From assembly GCA_036362985.1 (NCBI GenBank), contig JAYGXS010000008.1:6999871-7063870 (forward strand): a stretch of DNA of 64,000 nucleotides, written 5' to 3'. The position numbers were made by a program, and so were the translations under genes. The notes below the pieces were generated by a model that saw only the letters and a program-made list of their open reading frames with translations, was not told where the DNA came from and did no database searches. The DNA comes from Ligula intestinalis (lineage: Eukaryota; Platyhelminthes; Cestoda; Diphyllobothriidea; Diphyllobothriidae). This document shows positions 32,401 through 41,788 of the stretch, one piece after another; positions within the stretch are counted from its first letter, which is position 1, and each line of letters begins with the position of its first letter.

Positions 32401-32830
32401 TACTGTAGCAAACGAAGTAGTCCAGCTGGCTAATAGAAGATAGAACGCATCCGGAACCGTATAAGCTAATAAGATAAGGCGTGGGAGGCCAGAATGTTAT
32501 GAATAATTTAATCAAGCGTAGAAGGAGTTGAACAGGAGTAATTGGTAAGTAACATCCAGACGAGGGCAGCCCAACCGTGAGCGGGTCGAGTCCAGAGTCA
32601 CATTCCAGCGGGTGTAGTCGTTGGGTTTGGATGTCTGTAACCGGTCCAAAAGGTCGCCGACTCTGGGTATGTCTGAACTGGTCTTGGGAAGTGGTTTGCC
32701 GCTTAGGACAGACAGGTCCGTGAGCTTGACTGGAGTTTTGACACCATCTGATGCACACGCGGCGGTGGACATGAGTGCCAGACATGCGGGACATGCCCCA
32801 AAGGCGTGCGTGCAAAGCATGACGTAGAAT
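32400..32830 (-). repeat. Unknown repeat shared with 27.4 kb
   Basis: The block around 32575-32700 resembles 27365-27470 and 30200-30250. On the minus strand it sits in an open frame of 180 codons with no recognised motif. The class is unknown. Confidence 0.35.
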
Positions 32831-32930
32831 ACAAGGTTACCTCTGGCAAATAACTTTTTTGTCCCAGAGGTCGCATCCTCTTCGTCTGAACTGCTTCCTG
32901 GAACTCGCATATTCTCTTCTCTCAGATTTT
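32830..32930 (+). mobile_element. Degenerate PLE 3' terminus
   Basis: Holds CAAGGTTACCTCTGGCAAATAA, GTCCCAGAGGTCGCATCCTCTTCGTCTGAACTGCTTCCTGGAACTCGCATATTCTC split here by a deletion; the second part matches the sequence after the terminal motif at 7660 and 43350 and, in complement, 10350-10400. Confidence 0.45.
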
Positions 32931-33065
32931 TACAGACCTTTAGGGTTATGGCTAGCAGAAAACTAGCCATACGGTGTTTTATGATATAAGTAAGTTTTAA
33001 TACATATGTTAGGTTGTATATCTCCCTCATCAGCAGGCCATAAGGTTGATGCACTTAACCAATAC

Positions 33066-33395
33066 GAAGGCGAAATCAAGACACCGCAGGCCTTCTTCGG
33101 ATTGGCTCCCATCGCAAATAGCGAACATCGGGTCGGAGTCATGGTGGCACACGTAGTTGTAGGCTCGAGCCCCACCAGTTTCCTGCGCCAATCTCGCTTC
33201 CGTCCACTTGACTCTGTCTTGGCATCGGGCGTAGGTGAATGAGGGAAGGGAGAGTGAGTTAGGACGATGCAACGCAAGTCCATTACCACGCGAAACTAAC
33301 TCAGCCATGGCAAGCCACGGCAAGCCACCGCGGCAGCTGTCAGATTGCTCAAGCAGGCGGTCAAAATCCTCGGATTCGACGGTCAAATCCGCCCG
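33066..33395 (+). repeat. Repeat shared with 39.1 kb, with tRNA-like B-box
   Basis: 33237-33395 (GAGAGTGAGTTAGGA..., CACGCGAAACT.ACTCAGCCA, CGGCAAGCCACCGC, GCTCAAGC) matches 39105-39245 in the same direction. Upstream, GTTGTAGGCTCGAGCCCCACC near 33155 is B-box-like, suggesting a SINE part. Confidence 0.5.
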
Positions 33396-34429
33396 TTGTG
33401 GCTGATGTCTGCTTGGCAGTCGCCACACGAGGTCCTCTGTGATTTGGCCTGTGATTGGCTGTTCCCGAGGTCGGAAGCAGCAAGCGCTCCCAAAATGCAC
33501 TTTGATGTGAGCTAGTCACGACAACCGTTAACAAGCGCACGGCAGGAGTTTCCTTGGTAGTGGTCTTGGGTACAACAAGCCGTAGGTTGTTTTCATACGG
33601 TAACCGTGAGAAGGTTTTTTTTTAAGTTGATAGACCTGATACATCAAAAAAGGATTTGGTGAAAATAAGGAAAAAGCCGCAAAATTTTGTTTAAATAATT
33701 TAATATGGTGGCTATAGGCCGACGGCGTTGGGCGCGTAAATCGAAAAAAAGACGCCAAAAACGAATGGAGCTCAAATCGAGCACGAATCACTGTCGACAA
33801 AATTGGAACTGTGAAGTTTTATTCCGAAAACTTTCCTTTGCCCAAAACCCAGCATTAATGGATTTTTGAAGACTTTTTGTACTACTTAGCGTCTACCGCG
33901 TGCTTCAAATCCGACCACCATTTTCGGGCTCCGAGGAAATTAGATTTCTTCGCGAGTAAGGACTACAGGAAGCTCTTGCAGCCCGTTGGGATTGAGAATA
34001 TACTTCACTTGCCCAATATCATCTCCCTCAACCACCTTCAGGAGAACTTATCTACGTTCTGCAAAATATTGTACTCTTCGGATTTTGAGGATCGTCACCT
34101 CTACTGATTTCTCGACTTAGAAGTCCATTACTTCATCGTGCATTGCAGATCGAACTTCTACGAAGGGTGAGTCAATCTTGTTACATAGAAATTCGCTGTT
34201 TTATCGTTTCAAAGTGCTCATCTTAGTTTAAGCATTTGGAATTCCAAGAGGAACTTAATTTTTCTCAACAAGATGGCCCTGCTCAACTTTTGAAGTCTCT
34301 TTCTATCGAAGGAACCTTGTTCTCGTATATTTTCCTCAAATTTAAGGCAATATCCTTGATCAGGAAATCTATTTTCGCTGATTGTGAAAAGCTTTGCAAA
34401 CATGTCATGCCAAACTTCTGAAGAGGAAT
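33396..34429. other. Intron 5, mostly unrecognised
   Basis: 33766-33840 (GAGCTCAAATCGAGC, GAATCACTGTCG, GTGAAGTTTTATTCCG) matches 38985-39065, so this repeat also appears on both sides of the LINE. The remainder is non-coding AT-rich sequence. Confidence 0.4.
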
Positions 34430-34508
34430 GGGGTGCATGACCAGGGTTCGAACACAGTACCACTTACATCGAGGACGAACGCGCTAACCATTACACCATC
34501 ACAACACG
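34430..34508 (-). repeat. tRNA-derived SINE head
   Basis: The minus strand has an A-box TGGTGTAATGGTTAGCGCG and a B-box GTGTTCGAACCCTGG at tRNA-like spacing. A clean tRNA cloverleaf does not form, so a SINE head or tRNA pseudogene is more likely than a gene. It lies just upstream of the LINE. Confidence 0.55.
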
Positions 34509-34585
34509 GTCAAAGAGGCGTTTGAAAAGTGACTTGAATTTAGCAGACGACGCAAGTAGACCAGCCGGTTTCCGCATGCCAATTA

Positions 34586-35617
34586 ATGGTCCAGATGCTA
34601 GTCGCCAAATTTAACCGGCTCGAACTAGAAGTCAAAGAGATGAAAGAGCTTATCTACAGGTCTTTTATTCTGGAGGAAACTACACAAAGAGCAACCCGTA
34701 GTAGAATGAGGGGTGGTGTGCTTAACATATCCACAGGAAACAAACAAGTGGTGTCTAAGGTACCCGTAAAAAGCAGTCCAGTCGCGCCTCCTAAAGAGCC
34801 AAAGACTAAGAGCAAGAGGCCACCGGCTACAACACAAGAAGGTCGCCTTGTCACGAAAGAGAATCCGTCGGGCTCTTCCAATAAGCAAATATCAGATCAA
34901 AAGGTAGTCACAGCCCAAGTTAAGGAGGTCTGCACTCCGGTAGTGTCGGATCCCTCTCAGCGGTCCCCGGATAAAGGCCCCGTTGACCGTGCACAGAGCG
35001 TTACTAGTCCGGCAGACATTCCCATTTTGCGAGGCCCATCTGAGGATTCTGAGTCGTCGGAGGATAACCGAAAGCCCGCAATCAATCAACCATTTGAGGA
35101 TTCTGAGTGGTCGGAGGATAACCGAAAACCCTCAATCAATAGCAGCGGCCCTGACAAGGGCAACTGCATCATAATACAGGGATTACCCGAGTCCTCTGCC
35201 GAAACATTCAGCGAAAGAAGCGAGGCTGACAAAGGGTTATTCCAGAAGCTCCTAAACGAGCTGTTGCAACCATCTGAGGAGATCTTTTATCAAAAGATAT
35301 TTCGTCTTGGAATTCGCCCAAACTCAACTCAGCAGACTAGAACACGACCACTAAAGATCGTCCTAACCAGCAACACAGAAGCAAAACTTCTACTGCCAAG
35401 ACGTTTTCGATTGAAATACTCTAGAATGGATGTATTTCTTCAGCCGGATTACTCTCCTGCCGACAGGCTGAAACGCCGCATGCTAGTTTTAGAATTGAGG
35501 GAACGCAGAATCAAAGGAGAACCGAATCTCGTGATCTTCAATGACCAGATAGTCGAAAGAAATTCTGCCCCCTCATGGACCAAACCGATTCGCATGACCG
35601 CGCAGCTACTCCAGTAG
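34586..35617 (+). CDS. LINE ORF1 protein, 343 residues
   Basis: Nucleic-acid-binding ORF1 protein of a CR1-like LINE. The N-terminus (residues 1-35) is charged and heptad-like (FNRLELEVKEMKELI), suggesting a short coiled coil. Residues 40-190 are low-complexity, rich in Ser, Pro and Lys, with a 54-base tandem duplication (35042-35149) that repeats EDSE.SEDNRKP. The C-terminal domain (about 195-335) has IIIQGLPES, RLGIRPN, RPLKIVLTS and RRMLVLELRERRIKGEPNLVI, the pattern of RRM-like and C-terminal domains in LINE ORF1p. Start ATG chosen as the first in frame. No stops interrupt it. Confidence 0.8.
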   Translation: MVQMLVAKFNRLELEVKEMKELIYRSFILEETTQRATRSRMRGGVLNISTGNKQVVSKVPVKSSPVAPPKEPKTKSKRPPATTQEGRLVTKENPSGSSNKQISDQKVVTAQVKEVCTPVVSDPSQRSPDKGPVDRAQSVTSPADIPILRGPSEDSESSEDNRKPAINQPFEDSEWSEDNRKPSINSSGPDKGNCIIIQGLPESSAETFSERSEADKGLFQKLLNELLQPSEEIFYQKIFRLGIRPNSTQQTRTRPLKIVLTSNTEAKLLLPRRFRLKYSRMDVFLQPDYSPADRLKRRMLVLELRERRIKGEPNLVIFNDQIVERNSAPSWTKPIRMTAQLLQ

Positions 35618-35667
35618 CCTGCATTGGGGCTACAAATGGACCAAGCAAGAATTAAAAATTGTCATTT

Positions 35668-38425
35668 ATGTATACCAATGCGCAAAGCTTACTTTCAACA
35701 ATGGATCAACTAAGGATCAACGAATCCGACCTCCTTCCCGATATTATTTCGATAACAGAAACATGGTTGTCGGACTAGATTGACAATAGCGAGATTGGAA
35801 TCCCCGGCTTCCAACTGTTCCGGAAAGACAGAGACAACCGAAGAGGCGGAGGCGTAGCAACCTTCGTGAAGAATGGTTTGTATGTTTCTGAAAAAACGGT
35901 GAATCTGTCTTGCCAAGAAGCGGTATGGTTAACTGACAGAGCAACGGGTTCCCAAAGCCTTGATATCTTAACTGTCTACTGACCACCGAGGAACAATCCT
36001 GAGGCCGATGCCCTATTGCTGGATGAGCTTAAAACCCTCGCTACGCGACCAAATACCCTTATTGTTGGGGACTTCAACGCTCCTACCATCAACTGGAGCT
36101 CCTCCTCAGCTGATTGCCCTGAATCTGCATTCGACCACCAGCTCCTGAATATAACCCAATCCCTACTTCTCACCCAGCACGTCACATTTCCCACAAGAAT
36201 TCGTGAAGGCCAGCGGATGAACTGCTTCGACCTTGTGCTCACTAAGTCGCTCGACAATATCGGCATTGTGGATTGCTTACCCCCACTAGGCCAAAGTGAC
36301 CATGTAGTTCTCATGTGGGAATACAGTTTATTTTCTTTGCCTGCCGAACCACAAGACCTCCGTCCTTATATCTGGCGTGGTGATTTCGAGCAAATGAAAC
36401 ATGATCTCTGTTATATAGACTGGGTATCCACACTCTCCGACAACGTTGAAGAAGCTTGGAAACAGTTCAAAGGGATAGTCCATAATCTCATCTCTAGCCA
36501 CTGCCCTATCACTCGCCGAAAACTTACGAACAGGCCTCGCTGGCTGAACCCATCCTTAAAAACCGAAGTTAACAAGAAGGGAAAACTGTTTCAAAAGTAC
36601 CGAATTGATAGGTCACCTGAATCTCTTAATAGGCACAAAATGCAGAGGAACCGGGTCAAACGTCTCATTGTCAGAGCTCGACAGCAGTTCAAAGGGGATC
36701 TTTTAAACCGAGCCATGGTTAAACCCAAAGTCCTCTACAGTTATATAAGACAGAGCACGCGGGATAAGGATTCTATCCCCCTACTGCGAACTGCCGAAGG
36801 TGCCGATATCTCAGAGGACAAGGATAAAGCTGACCATCTCTCTCAGTTCTTCCGGTCCGTCGAGATGACTGAACCCGGTTTTCTATCCCACACTTATGAA
36901 AACAATTTGATCCCATCTATTGATACAGTCCTCTTCACCAAAGATGCAGTTAAGAATGAGCTTCTTAATTTGAAAGAATCGACCTCCCCAGGCCCCGATG
37001 CGATCCTGGCCAAGCTTTTGAAGGAGCTAGCTTCTGAAATGGCCAAGCCGCTAGCCCTAATCTTCCAGGCATCATTTGAAACGGGCTGCCTACCATCTGA
37101 TTGGAAGACAGCGACGATCATCCAACATTTCAAGAGTGGAAGCCGAGCGTCCGCAAATAACTACAGGCCGGCGAGCCTTACCTCCATTTGTTGCAAAACC
37201 ATGAAAAAATAATTAAAAAGGCGTTGATGCAGTTCCTCGAGCAGAATCACCTCCTTTCCGATGCCCAAACCAGTTTTCGCAGTGGTAGTTCCTGTCTTAC
37301 CAATCTGCTATTGTCACTTGATAGCTGGACCAAAGCACGTGACGAAGGCAAAACGGAGCATGCGATCTACATTGACTTCAAAAAGGCGTTCGATACCGTC
37401 CCTCATCAACGCCTGCTGCTTAAGCTGCGCAGCGCAGGCGTTTGCGGGAACCTCCTCCTATGAATCCAACACTTTTTGACAGGACGGTCACAAAGAGTCC
37501 AATTCAGTCGCCAGCAGTCCTCGGGTTTACCTGTGGTGAGTGGCGTCCCACAGGGCTCAGTTTTAGGTCCCGTATTGTTCCTCGTTTTCATCAACGACTG
37601 TGTCAGGGATCTAGACTGTGAAGTACCCTTGTTCGCCGATGACATCAAATTATGGAAAGTTGTCAAAAGTACGGCAGACGAAAACCATCTACAAGCCAAC
37701 TTGAACAGATTGGAGGACTGGTCAAAGCTTTGGCATATGCCTTCAATGTTAGTTAATGTAACTTTCTTCAAATTGGCAGTTGTAGAGCATCCTGCACGAA
37801 AGTCTTTTCTTTAAATGTTACTCCGTTGCAACAAGTTGAGAGTCAGAAGGACTTGGGTGTGTGGATAACTTCTTCACTCACACCAACGCTGAACTGTACG
37901 AAGGCGGCGAAGTCGGCCAGATCTATGTTACAGCTGATTAGACGAGCCTTTGTGGGGTTTGAAAAAGACAGCTTTTCCAAAATCTTTGGAAGCTTCATTC
38001 GGCCGCACCTGGAGTTCGCTATACAGGCATGGAGACCTTGGACTGTCAAAGACTGTACTGTCTTAGAAAAGGTCCAGAGGCGAGCGACAAAGATGGTCAA
38101 AGGTCTAGGAACATTGCCCTATGAAAGCAGACTGTCCATTCTCGACCTATTTCCCCTTTCCTACAGACAACTCAGAGGGGACCTCGTATTAACTTTCCGT
38201 CTTATGAATAACCTGCATTGTTGTTTCGTTCCTGGTGATTTCTTTGCCCAGGCTAACACGCCAACTTTGCGCGGGCATTCCCTTAAACTACGCCCGGGCA
38301 AAGCAAGGATAGTCGGAAGAAAATTTTTCTTTACCAACATAGTAGCTTCAGCGTGGAACGCTCTTCCAGAAGAGGTTGTCCTCTCCACTAGTGTCAATAC
38401 ATTTAAGAGTAGACTGGACATGTAG
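35668..38425 (+). pseudogene. LINE ORF2, endonuclease and reverse transcriptase, broken
   Basis: Opens MYTNAQSLLSTMDQL, an apurinic-like endonuclease start. It keeps ETWLSD, then GDFNAPTINW and the S-D-H motif (QSDHVVL). The RT part keeps [35 protein letters not shown] and the catalytic FADDIK (37632-37649). The C-terminus has FGSFIRPHLEFAIQAW and WNALPEEVVLST, typical of CR1/Perere-type elements. Breaks: TAG at 35776, TGA at 35980, a frameshift in an A-run near 37205, TGA for an expected Trp at 37461, and a second shift between about 37745 and 37826. The copy cannot make full-length ORF2. Confidence 0.85.
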
Positions 38426-38754
38426 CAAGCGCGAACGCAATGAAGGTAAAAACTCTTTCATCAGATTACAATGAATCACTTTACAATGAAACACATTGTT
38501 TATCACATAAACTGCATCAAATTATACTACTCGCTATTTGCAAGTAGCCATATATTTTAATGTCATATTTGTGGAAATTGTCCTCTTGGAACATGTAACC
38601 GTCTTACATTTCAAATTTTTCTTTGTATCAGCTTATTTTCTATCATCCTGTTACCAACAGGAAGTTCAAAGGCATTCGCCTACCTCTCCTTCAATAAACT
38701 GATACTGATACTAAGCAGAAACTTCGGGCTTTTTACATAAGATGTCACTATCCC

Positions 38755-38980
38755 ACACTAAACCTAACACTTACCCTTACCCTTACGCTAACCCATATCC
38801 TAACCCTAACCCTTAACCTTACCCTTACCCTCACCGTTACCCTAAACCTTACCCTAACCCTAAATGTTACCCTTACCCCTAACCCTAACCCTTACCTTAA
38901 CCTTGACCCTAACCCTTACCCTAACCCCTAACCTTAACCATAACCCTAATCCTTACCCCTAGCCCTTACCCCAACCCTAA
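38755..38980 (+). repeat. Degenerate telomere-like array (TTAGGG-type)
   Basis: About 225 bases of CCCTAA/CCCTTA units (AACCCTAACCCTTACCCT...) with many variants. The complement is (TTAGGG)n-like, the telomere repeat known in many animals including flatworms. It lies in intron 5, directly after the LINE 3' end and before a copy of the 33.8 kb repeat. Confidence 0.8.
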
Positions 38981-38984
38981 TCGT

Positions 38985-39265
38985 GCTCAAATCGAGCTCA
39001 GGTTGAGCTCGAATTAAGCTCGAATCGCTGTCGCAAACCTGGAAATGTGGAGTTTTGTTCCGCAACTACCAAGAAAACTCCTGCGGAGCTAGTCACCACC
39101 AGGCGAAGGAGAGAGAGTTAGGAATTTGCAACTCAAGTTCTCTATCACGCGAAACTTACTCAGCCACGGCAAGCCACCGCATCTGCCTTCAGCCTGCTCA
39201 AGCGTGTGTTGAGCATCCGCAGATGTTCGGCGGTAGAACTGCCGTTGTTGTTGTTGTTGTTGCCA
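38985..39265 (+). repeat. Repeat shared with 33.2-33.8 kb and a GTT microsatellite
   Basis: Matches 33766-33840 (38985-39065) and 33237-33395 (39105-39245), in swapped order. (GTT)n, about six units, sits at 39244-39262. Confidence 0.5.
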
Positions 39266-39349
39266 TCTGCTCTCATACTTTATTGGTGTGCGCTGTTGTG
39301 ACTATCTGGCGTTAAAATTGAACTATACTGAAGTCCCGCAGTCGTTTAT

Positions 39350-39655
39350 CTCGACGTCTGGGGACAGCCAATCACAGTTGCCGCATTGATGCCTTCTGGA
39401 GCTGGCGGCTAATCGCCAGCCGCAAGCGTGTGTGCTTACTCTCTGGGCCAAGGGGATTTCCTGCAGTTATGCCACACATCGGATCACGCCACCCCAGCGG
39501 AAGGTCATGCTCTCTGTAGTCAATATTCCTCCCTATTCATCTTCTTCGTACCTCTGTGTAAACAATAAACTGTTCCTGCTACTTTAGCCACTACCGACTT
39601 CTTCTTAAATAAGTTACCATGGTCTGAAGATGGCAGATGCTAGGGTTTAACTTAC
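39350..39655 (+). repeat. LTR-like repeat family L
   Basis: ACAGCCAATCACAG, CCGCAAGCGTGTGTG, TCCTCCCTATTCATC, GTGTAAACAATAAAC (AATAAA near 39566) and CATGGTCTGAAGATGG...GATGCTAGGGTTTAAC match 3930-4335 in order. Confidence 0.45.
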
Positions 39656-40490
39656 TAGGGCTGCCAAGAGGGCGAACAGTGTTCTGTTTGCCATTAAGGG
39701 AATGTTTATCGACATAGACAAAAAACTATTCAGCAAAATCTATGGAACATTTATTCGCTCACACCTGGAGTATGGCGTTTAGGCGCGGCGACCATGGTTG
39801 CAAAAAGATAACCAGATGCTGGAAAGAGTTCAACGAACGGCAAAAAAAATTGTGAAGGGCCCAAAGTCTTCATCTTACGAATGTAGACTAGAAGCCCTTA
39901 ACGTTTTTCCTCTTGAGTACAGACAAATCCGAGGCGTACCGGCTCGTGAGGAATCGGGAGTGCTCCCTGAAGTTTGATGACTTCTTCGCATTTGCCATTT
40001 CAATCAACTTCCGTGGGAATTCCCTCAAACTGCGGGGAACCTTATCCCATCTAGATGTCCACAAGCAGTCTTTCTCACAACGAGTCATCGGTGCCTGGAA
40101 TGGACTGCCCGAGGAGGTTGTAATGGCGAACTCCACAGATGCATTCAAACGAAAACTGGATGGATATTCACTTAACAGTTGCCGCTCATATGCACAAGGA
40201 AGAAGTAGTTATCTACGCACTGGACAAACATATAGATAAAACTTTTACATATGTATATGTTACTCACTATTTTTAGTAAAATATTTTAGTTTGGAGATAT
40301 TATGCACACAAGAGACCACTGAATGCTCTCATGGACACGTTGACCATACCTGCAGCTAAAACTTGTACATTTATATATGTTACTCACTACTTTATAGTAT
40401 TATATTTTATGTTGGATATTTCCTGAATACTGTTTTCAATAGGGTCTTCAAAGGCATTGTATACTACCCTAAATATACTGAACTATACTG
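39656..40490 (+). pseudogene. CR1-like LINE 3' relic (second family), plus strand
   Basis: Encodes LFSKIYGTFIRSHLEYGV then a stop, QMLERVQRTAKKIVKG, ALNVFPLEYRQIRG, FDDFFAF, SFSQRVIGAWNGLPEEVV. A small gap and shift lie near 39935. The 3' UTR holds two copies of TAAAACTT.TACAT.T.TATATGTTACTCACTA (about 40235 and 40357) and ends TATACTGAACTATACTGAACTA. Same family as 25610-26212 minus. Confidence 0.72.
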
Positions 40491-40564
40491 AACTACTTAA
40501 CCCCCAGCGTACGTGGCGATAAGTTCACTCTTTACTATACTGTCATATTTGTCCGTTCAAACAG

Positions 40565-40905
40565 ACTGGGGACCGTGGAGTGGCTGTCATCCACCCTGCG
40601 GTGGAAACAGGACACGTGTACAGTATCGCACCTGTCTGGGTGATTATGGCTGTTATGGGAGCAACCAGAACTGGGGACGATGTGGACGAAAAGCGTGTCC
40701 GGACCTCGATAAAGTTGGAGACGGGTACTCTGCCAACCTCCCTAAAACAGTCGTCAACCACGAAACCGCTTCAGAGTACTACAAACCCGGTCCTGCCAAG
40801 GTGACATTCATCATCGTGTACGTCATTCTACCGGCAGAAATTAGTTTCATCCTTCTGTGTACATGTTGTCTGTACTGTGTGGACAAATGGCGGTACGAAC
40901 TATAA
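40565..40905 (+). CDS. Exon F, last exon: TSR, membrane segment and stop
   Basis: Acceptor CAG at 40562-40564; TAA at 40903-40905. Two bases complete an Asp codon from exon E. Residues 423-467 form a thrombospondin type 1 repeat: WGPWSGC, HPPCGGNRTR, VQYRTC, then GRCGRKACPD, with the two Trp of the Trp ladder, the C-x(3)-CG motif and Arg layers. Residues 501-526 (VTFIIVYVILPAEISFILLC...) are a hydrophobic membrane helix. A tail of about eight residues, VDKWRYEL, ends the protein. If a signal peptide exists upstream, this is a type I membrane protein with an extracellular EGF/TSR region. Its role may be in adhesion or surface interactions, but the sequence does not say. Confidence 0.85.
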
Positions 40906-41094
40906 CCTGCAGATTTTATTGCCTTTTTTCATCTCTCTCTCTCTCTCCTTCTCTTTGTCAACACGCTTCCAGCGTTTGTTGTCCGTACACATTGAGAGGC
41001 CGTTTTGGATGTCTGAAAGTTTGAACGGTTTTGACTATACTCGGATTTCTGCAAGTATTCCCATTTTTAACCTACAAAGTCTGTTTGACAAATA

Positions 41095-41335
41095 CAGTAC
41101 GCGCCAGAATTGATGCAAAATGGGAACATTTGCGAAAGATTGATAGTCTTTCGTTAATCGGCATTGAGTTAGGTTGTGATACTGCTTAGCATGCTGTCTA
41201 TTTTGAAGTTATTTCAATCATGACAACATGCGGGCTTTTTAACGCGCCTCGTTCTTACCACTAACGAAACTTTTGCACTGTAAAAATAAAAACTTCAATA
41301 ATATGCGTATTTATCATTGATTTCGACGAACGTAC
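41095..41335 (+). mobile_element. Half of TA-flanked inverted-repeat element (family T1)
   Basis: Begins CAGTACGCGCCAGAATTGATG just after TA (41093-41094) and continues TGCGAAAGATTGATAGTCTTTCGTTAATCGG, matching the left arm of 22247-23197. It ends near TTATCATTGATTTCG. The right arm is absent. Confidence 0.65.
41285..41290 (+). promoter_or_regulatory. Candidate polyadenylation signal for the EGF/TSR gene
   Basis: AATAAA 380 bases after the stop, the nearest canonical signal seen downstream. It sits inside a transposon fragment, so its use is only possible. Confidence 0.3.
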
Positions 41336-41559
41336 ACAAGCTGTCAATCGATCGATAATTCAAAATTCTAATTACGGTCATCCACTGAGCCAACAGCCAA
41401 TAATACCAGCCACAATTTCAGGAGAGAATCTGATTGGCTCAAAGGGCATCATTTACACGCGTTCGTTTCCTAAATACGTTGTACCTCTTACACTAAAATA
41501 CTTCTGCCGCTGTACACTTATTGCCGTGTTCTTCCTCTGGGGACTCACACAAGGCGTTA

Positions 41560-41720
41560 TTGGGCGACGATATCTCAGCCTGGGCTTCCATTATAACATG
41601 ATCCACAGGAACAAGTGAAGGAATACATGCACATTGATGTGGCTTTCAACGGGAGTCGGTCTTTACCTCCTAATTGTAGGAGGGGAGAGTTCGTGAAGAG
41701 CACGCGTAAGTTTGCCGCGG
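41560..41720 (-). mobile_element. PLE fragment (family P3)
   Basis: GATCCACAGGAACAAGTGAAGGAATACATGCACA and GAGGGGAGAGTTCGTGAAGAGCACGCGTAAG match, diverged, the minus fragment at 3290-3440 (CTCCACAGGAACAAGTAAATGAGTATATGCAC) and, in complement, 50810-50930. No frame is left. Confidence 0.5.
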
Positions 41721-41788
41721 CAAAGCGTTTGTGATAACAGTCTTAAGGCGTCTTATAGTGCCGATTTCAGCACACGTTAAAATTTAGG

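Larger units (their letters stand above)
34560..38716 (+). mobile_element. CR1-like non-LTR retrotransposon, near full length
   Basis: About 4.2 kb, in the sense direction of the host gene in intron 5. Order: ORF1 (34586-35617), ORF2 with endonuclease then reverse transcriptase (35668-38425), and a 3' UTR ending CTCCTTCAATAAACTGATACTGATACT. The short tandem at the end is typical of CR1 3' termini. The 5' limit is uncertain. This is the youngest-looking element in the window: ORF1 is open, and ORF2 has only two stops and two shifts besides a Trp-to-stop. A sister copy lies at 20858-22035 minus. Confidence 0.85.

Noticed and set aside
32512..33054. 180-codon minus-strand frame
   Set aside because: Overlaps a repeat shared with 27.4 kb and PLE terminal debris; residues match no known family.
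40543..40804. Open frames in other phases over the TSR exon
   Set aside because: Shadows of the real exon, whose frame has the TSR motif, splice phase and membrane segment.
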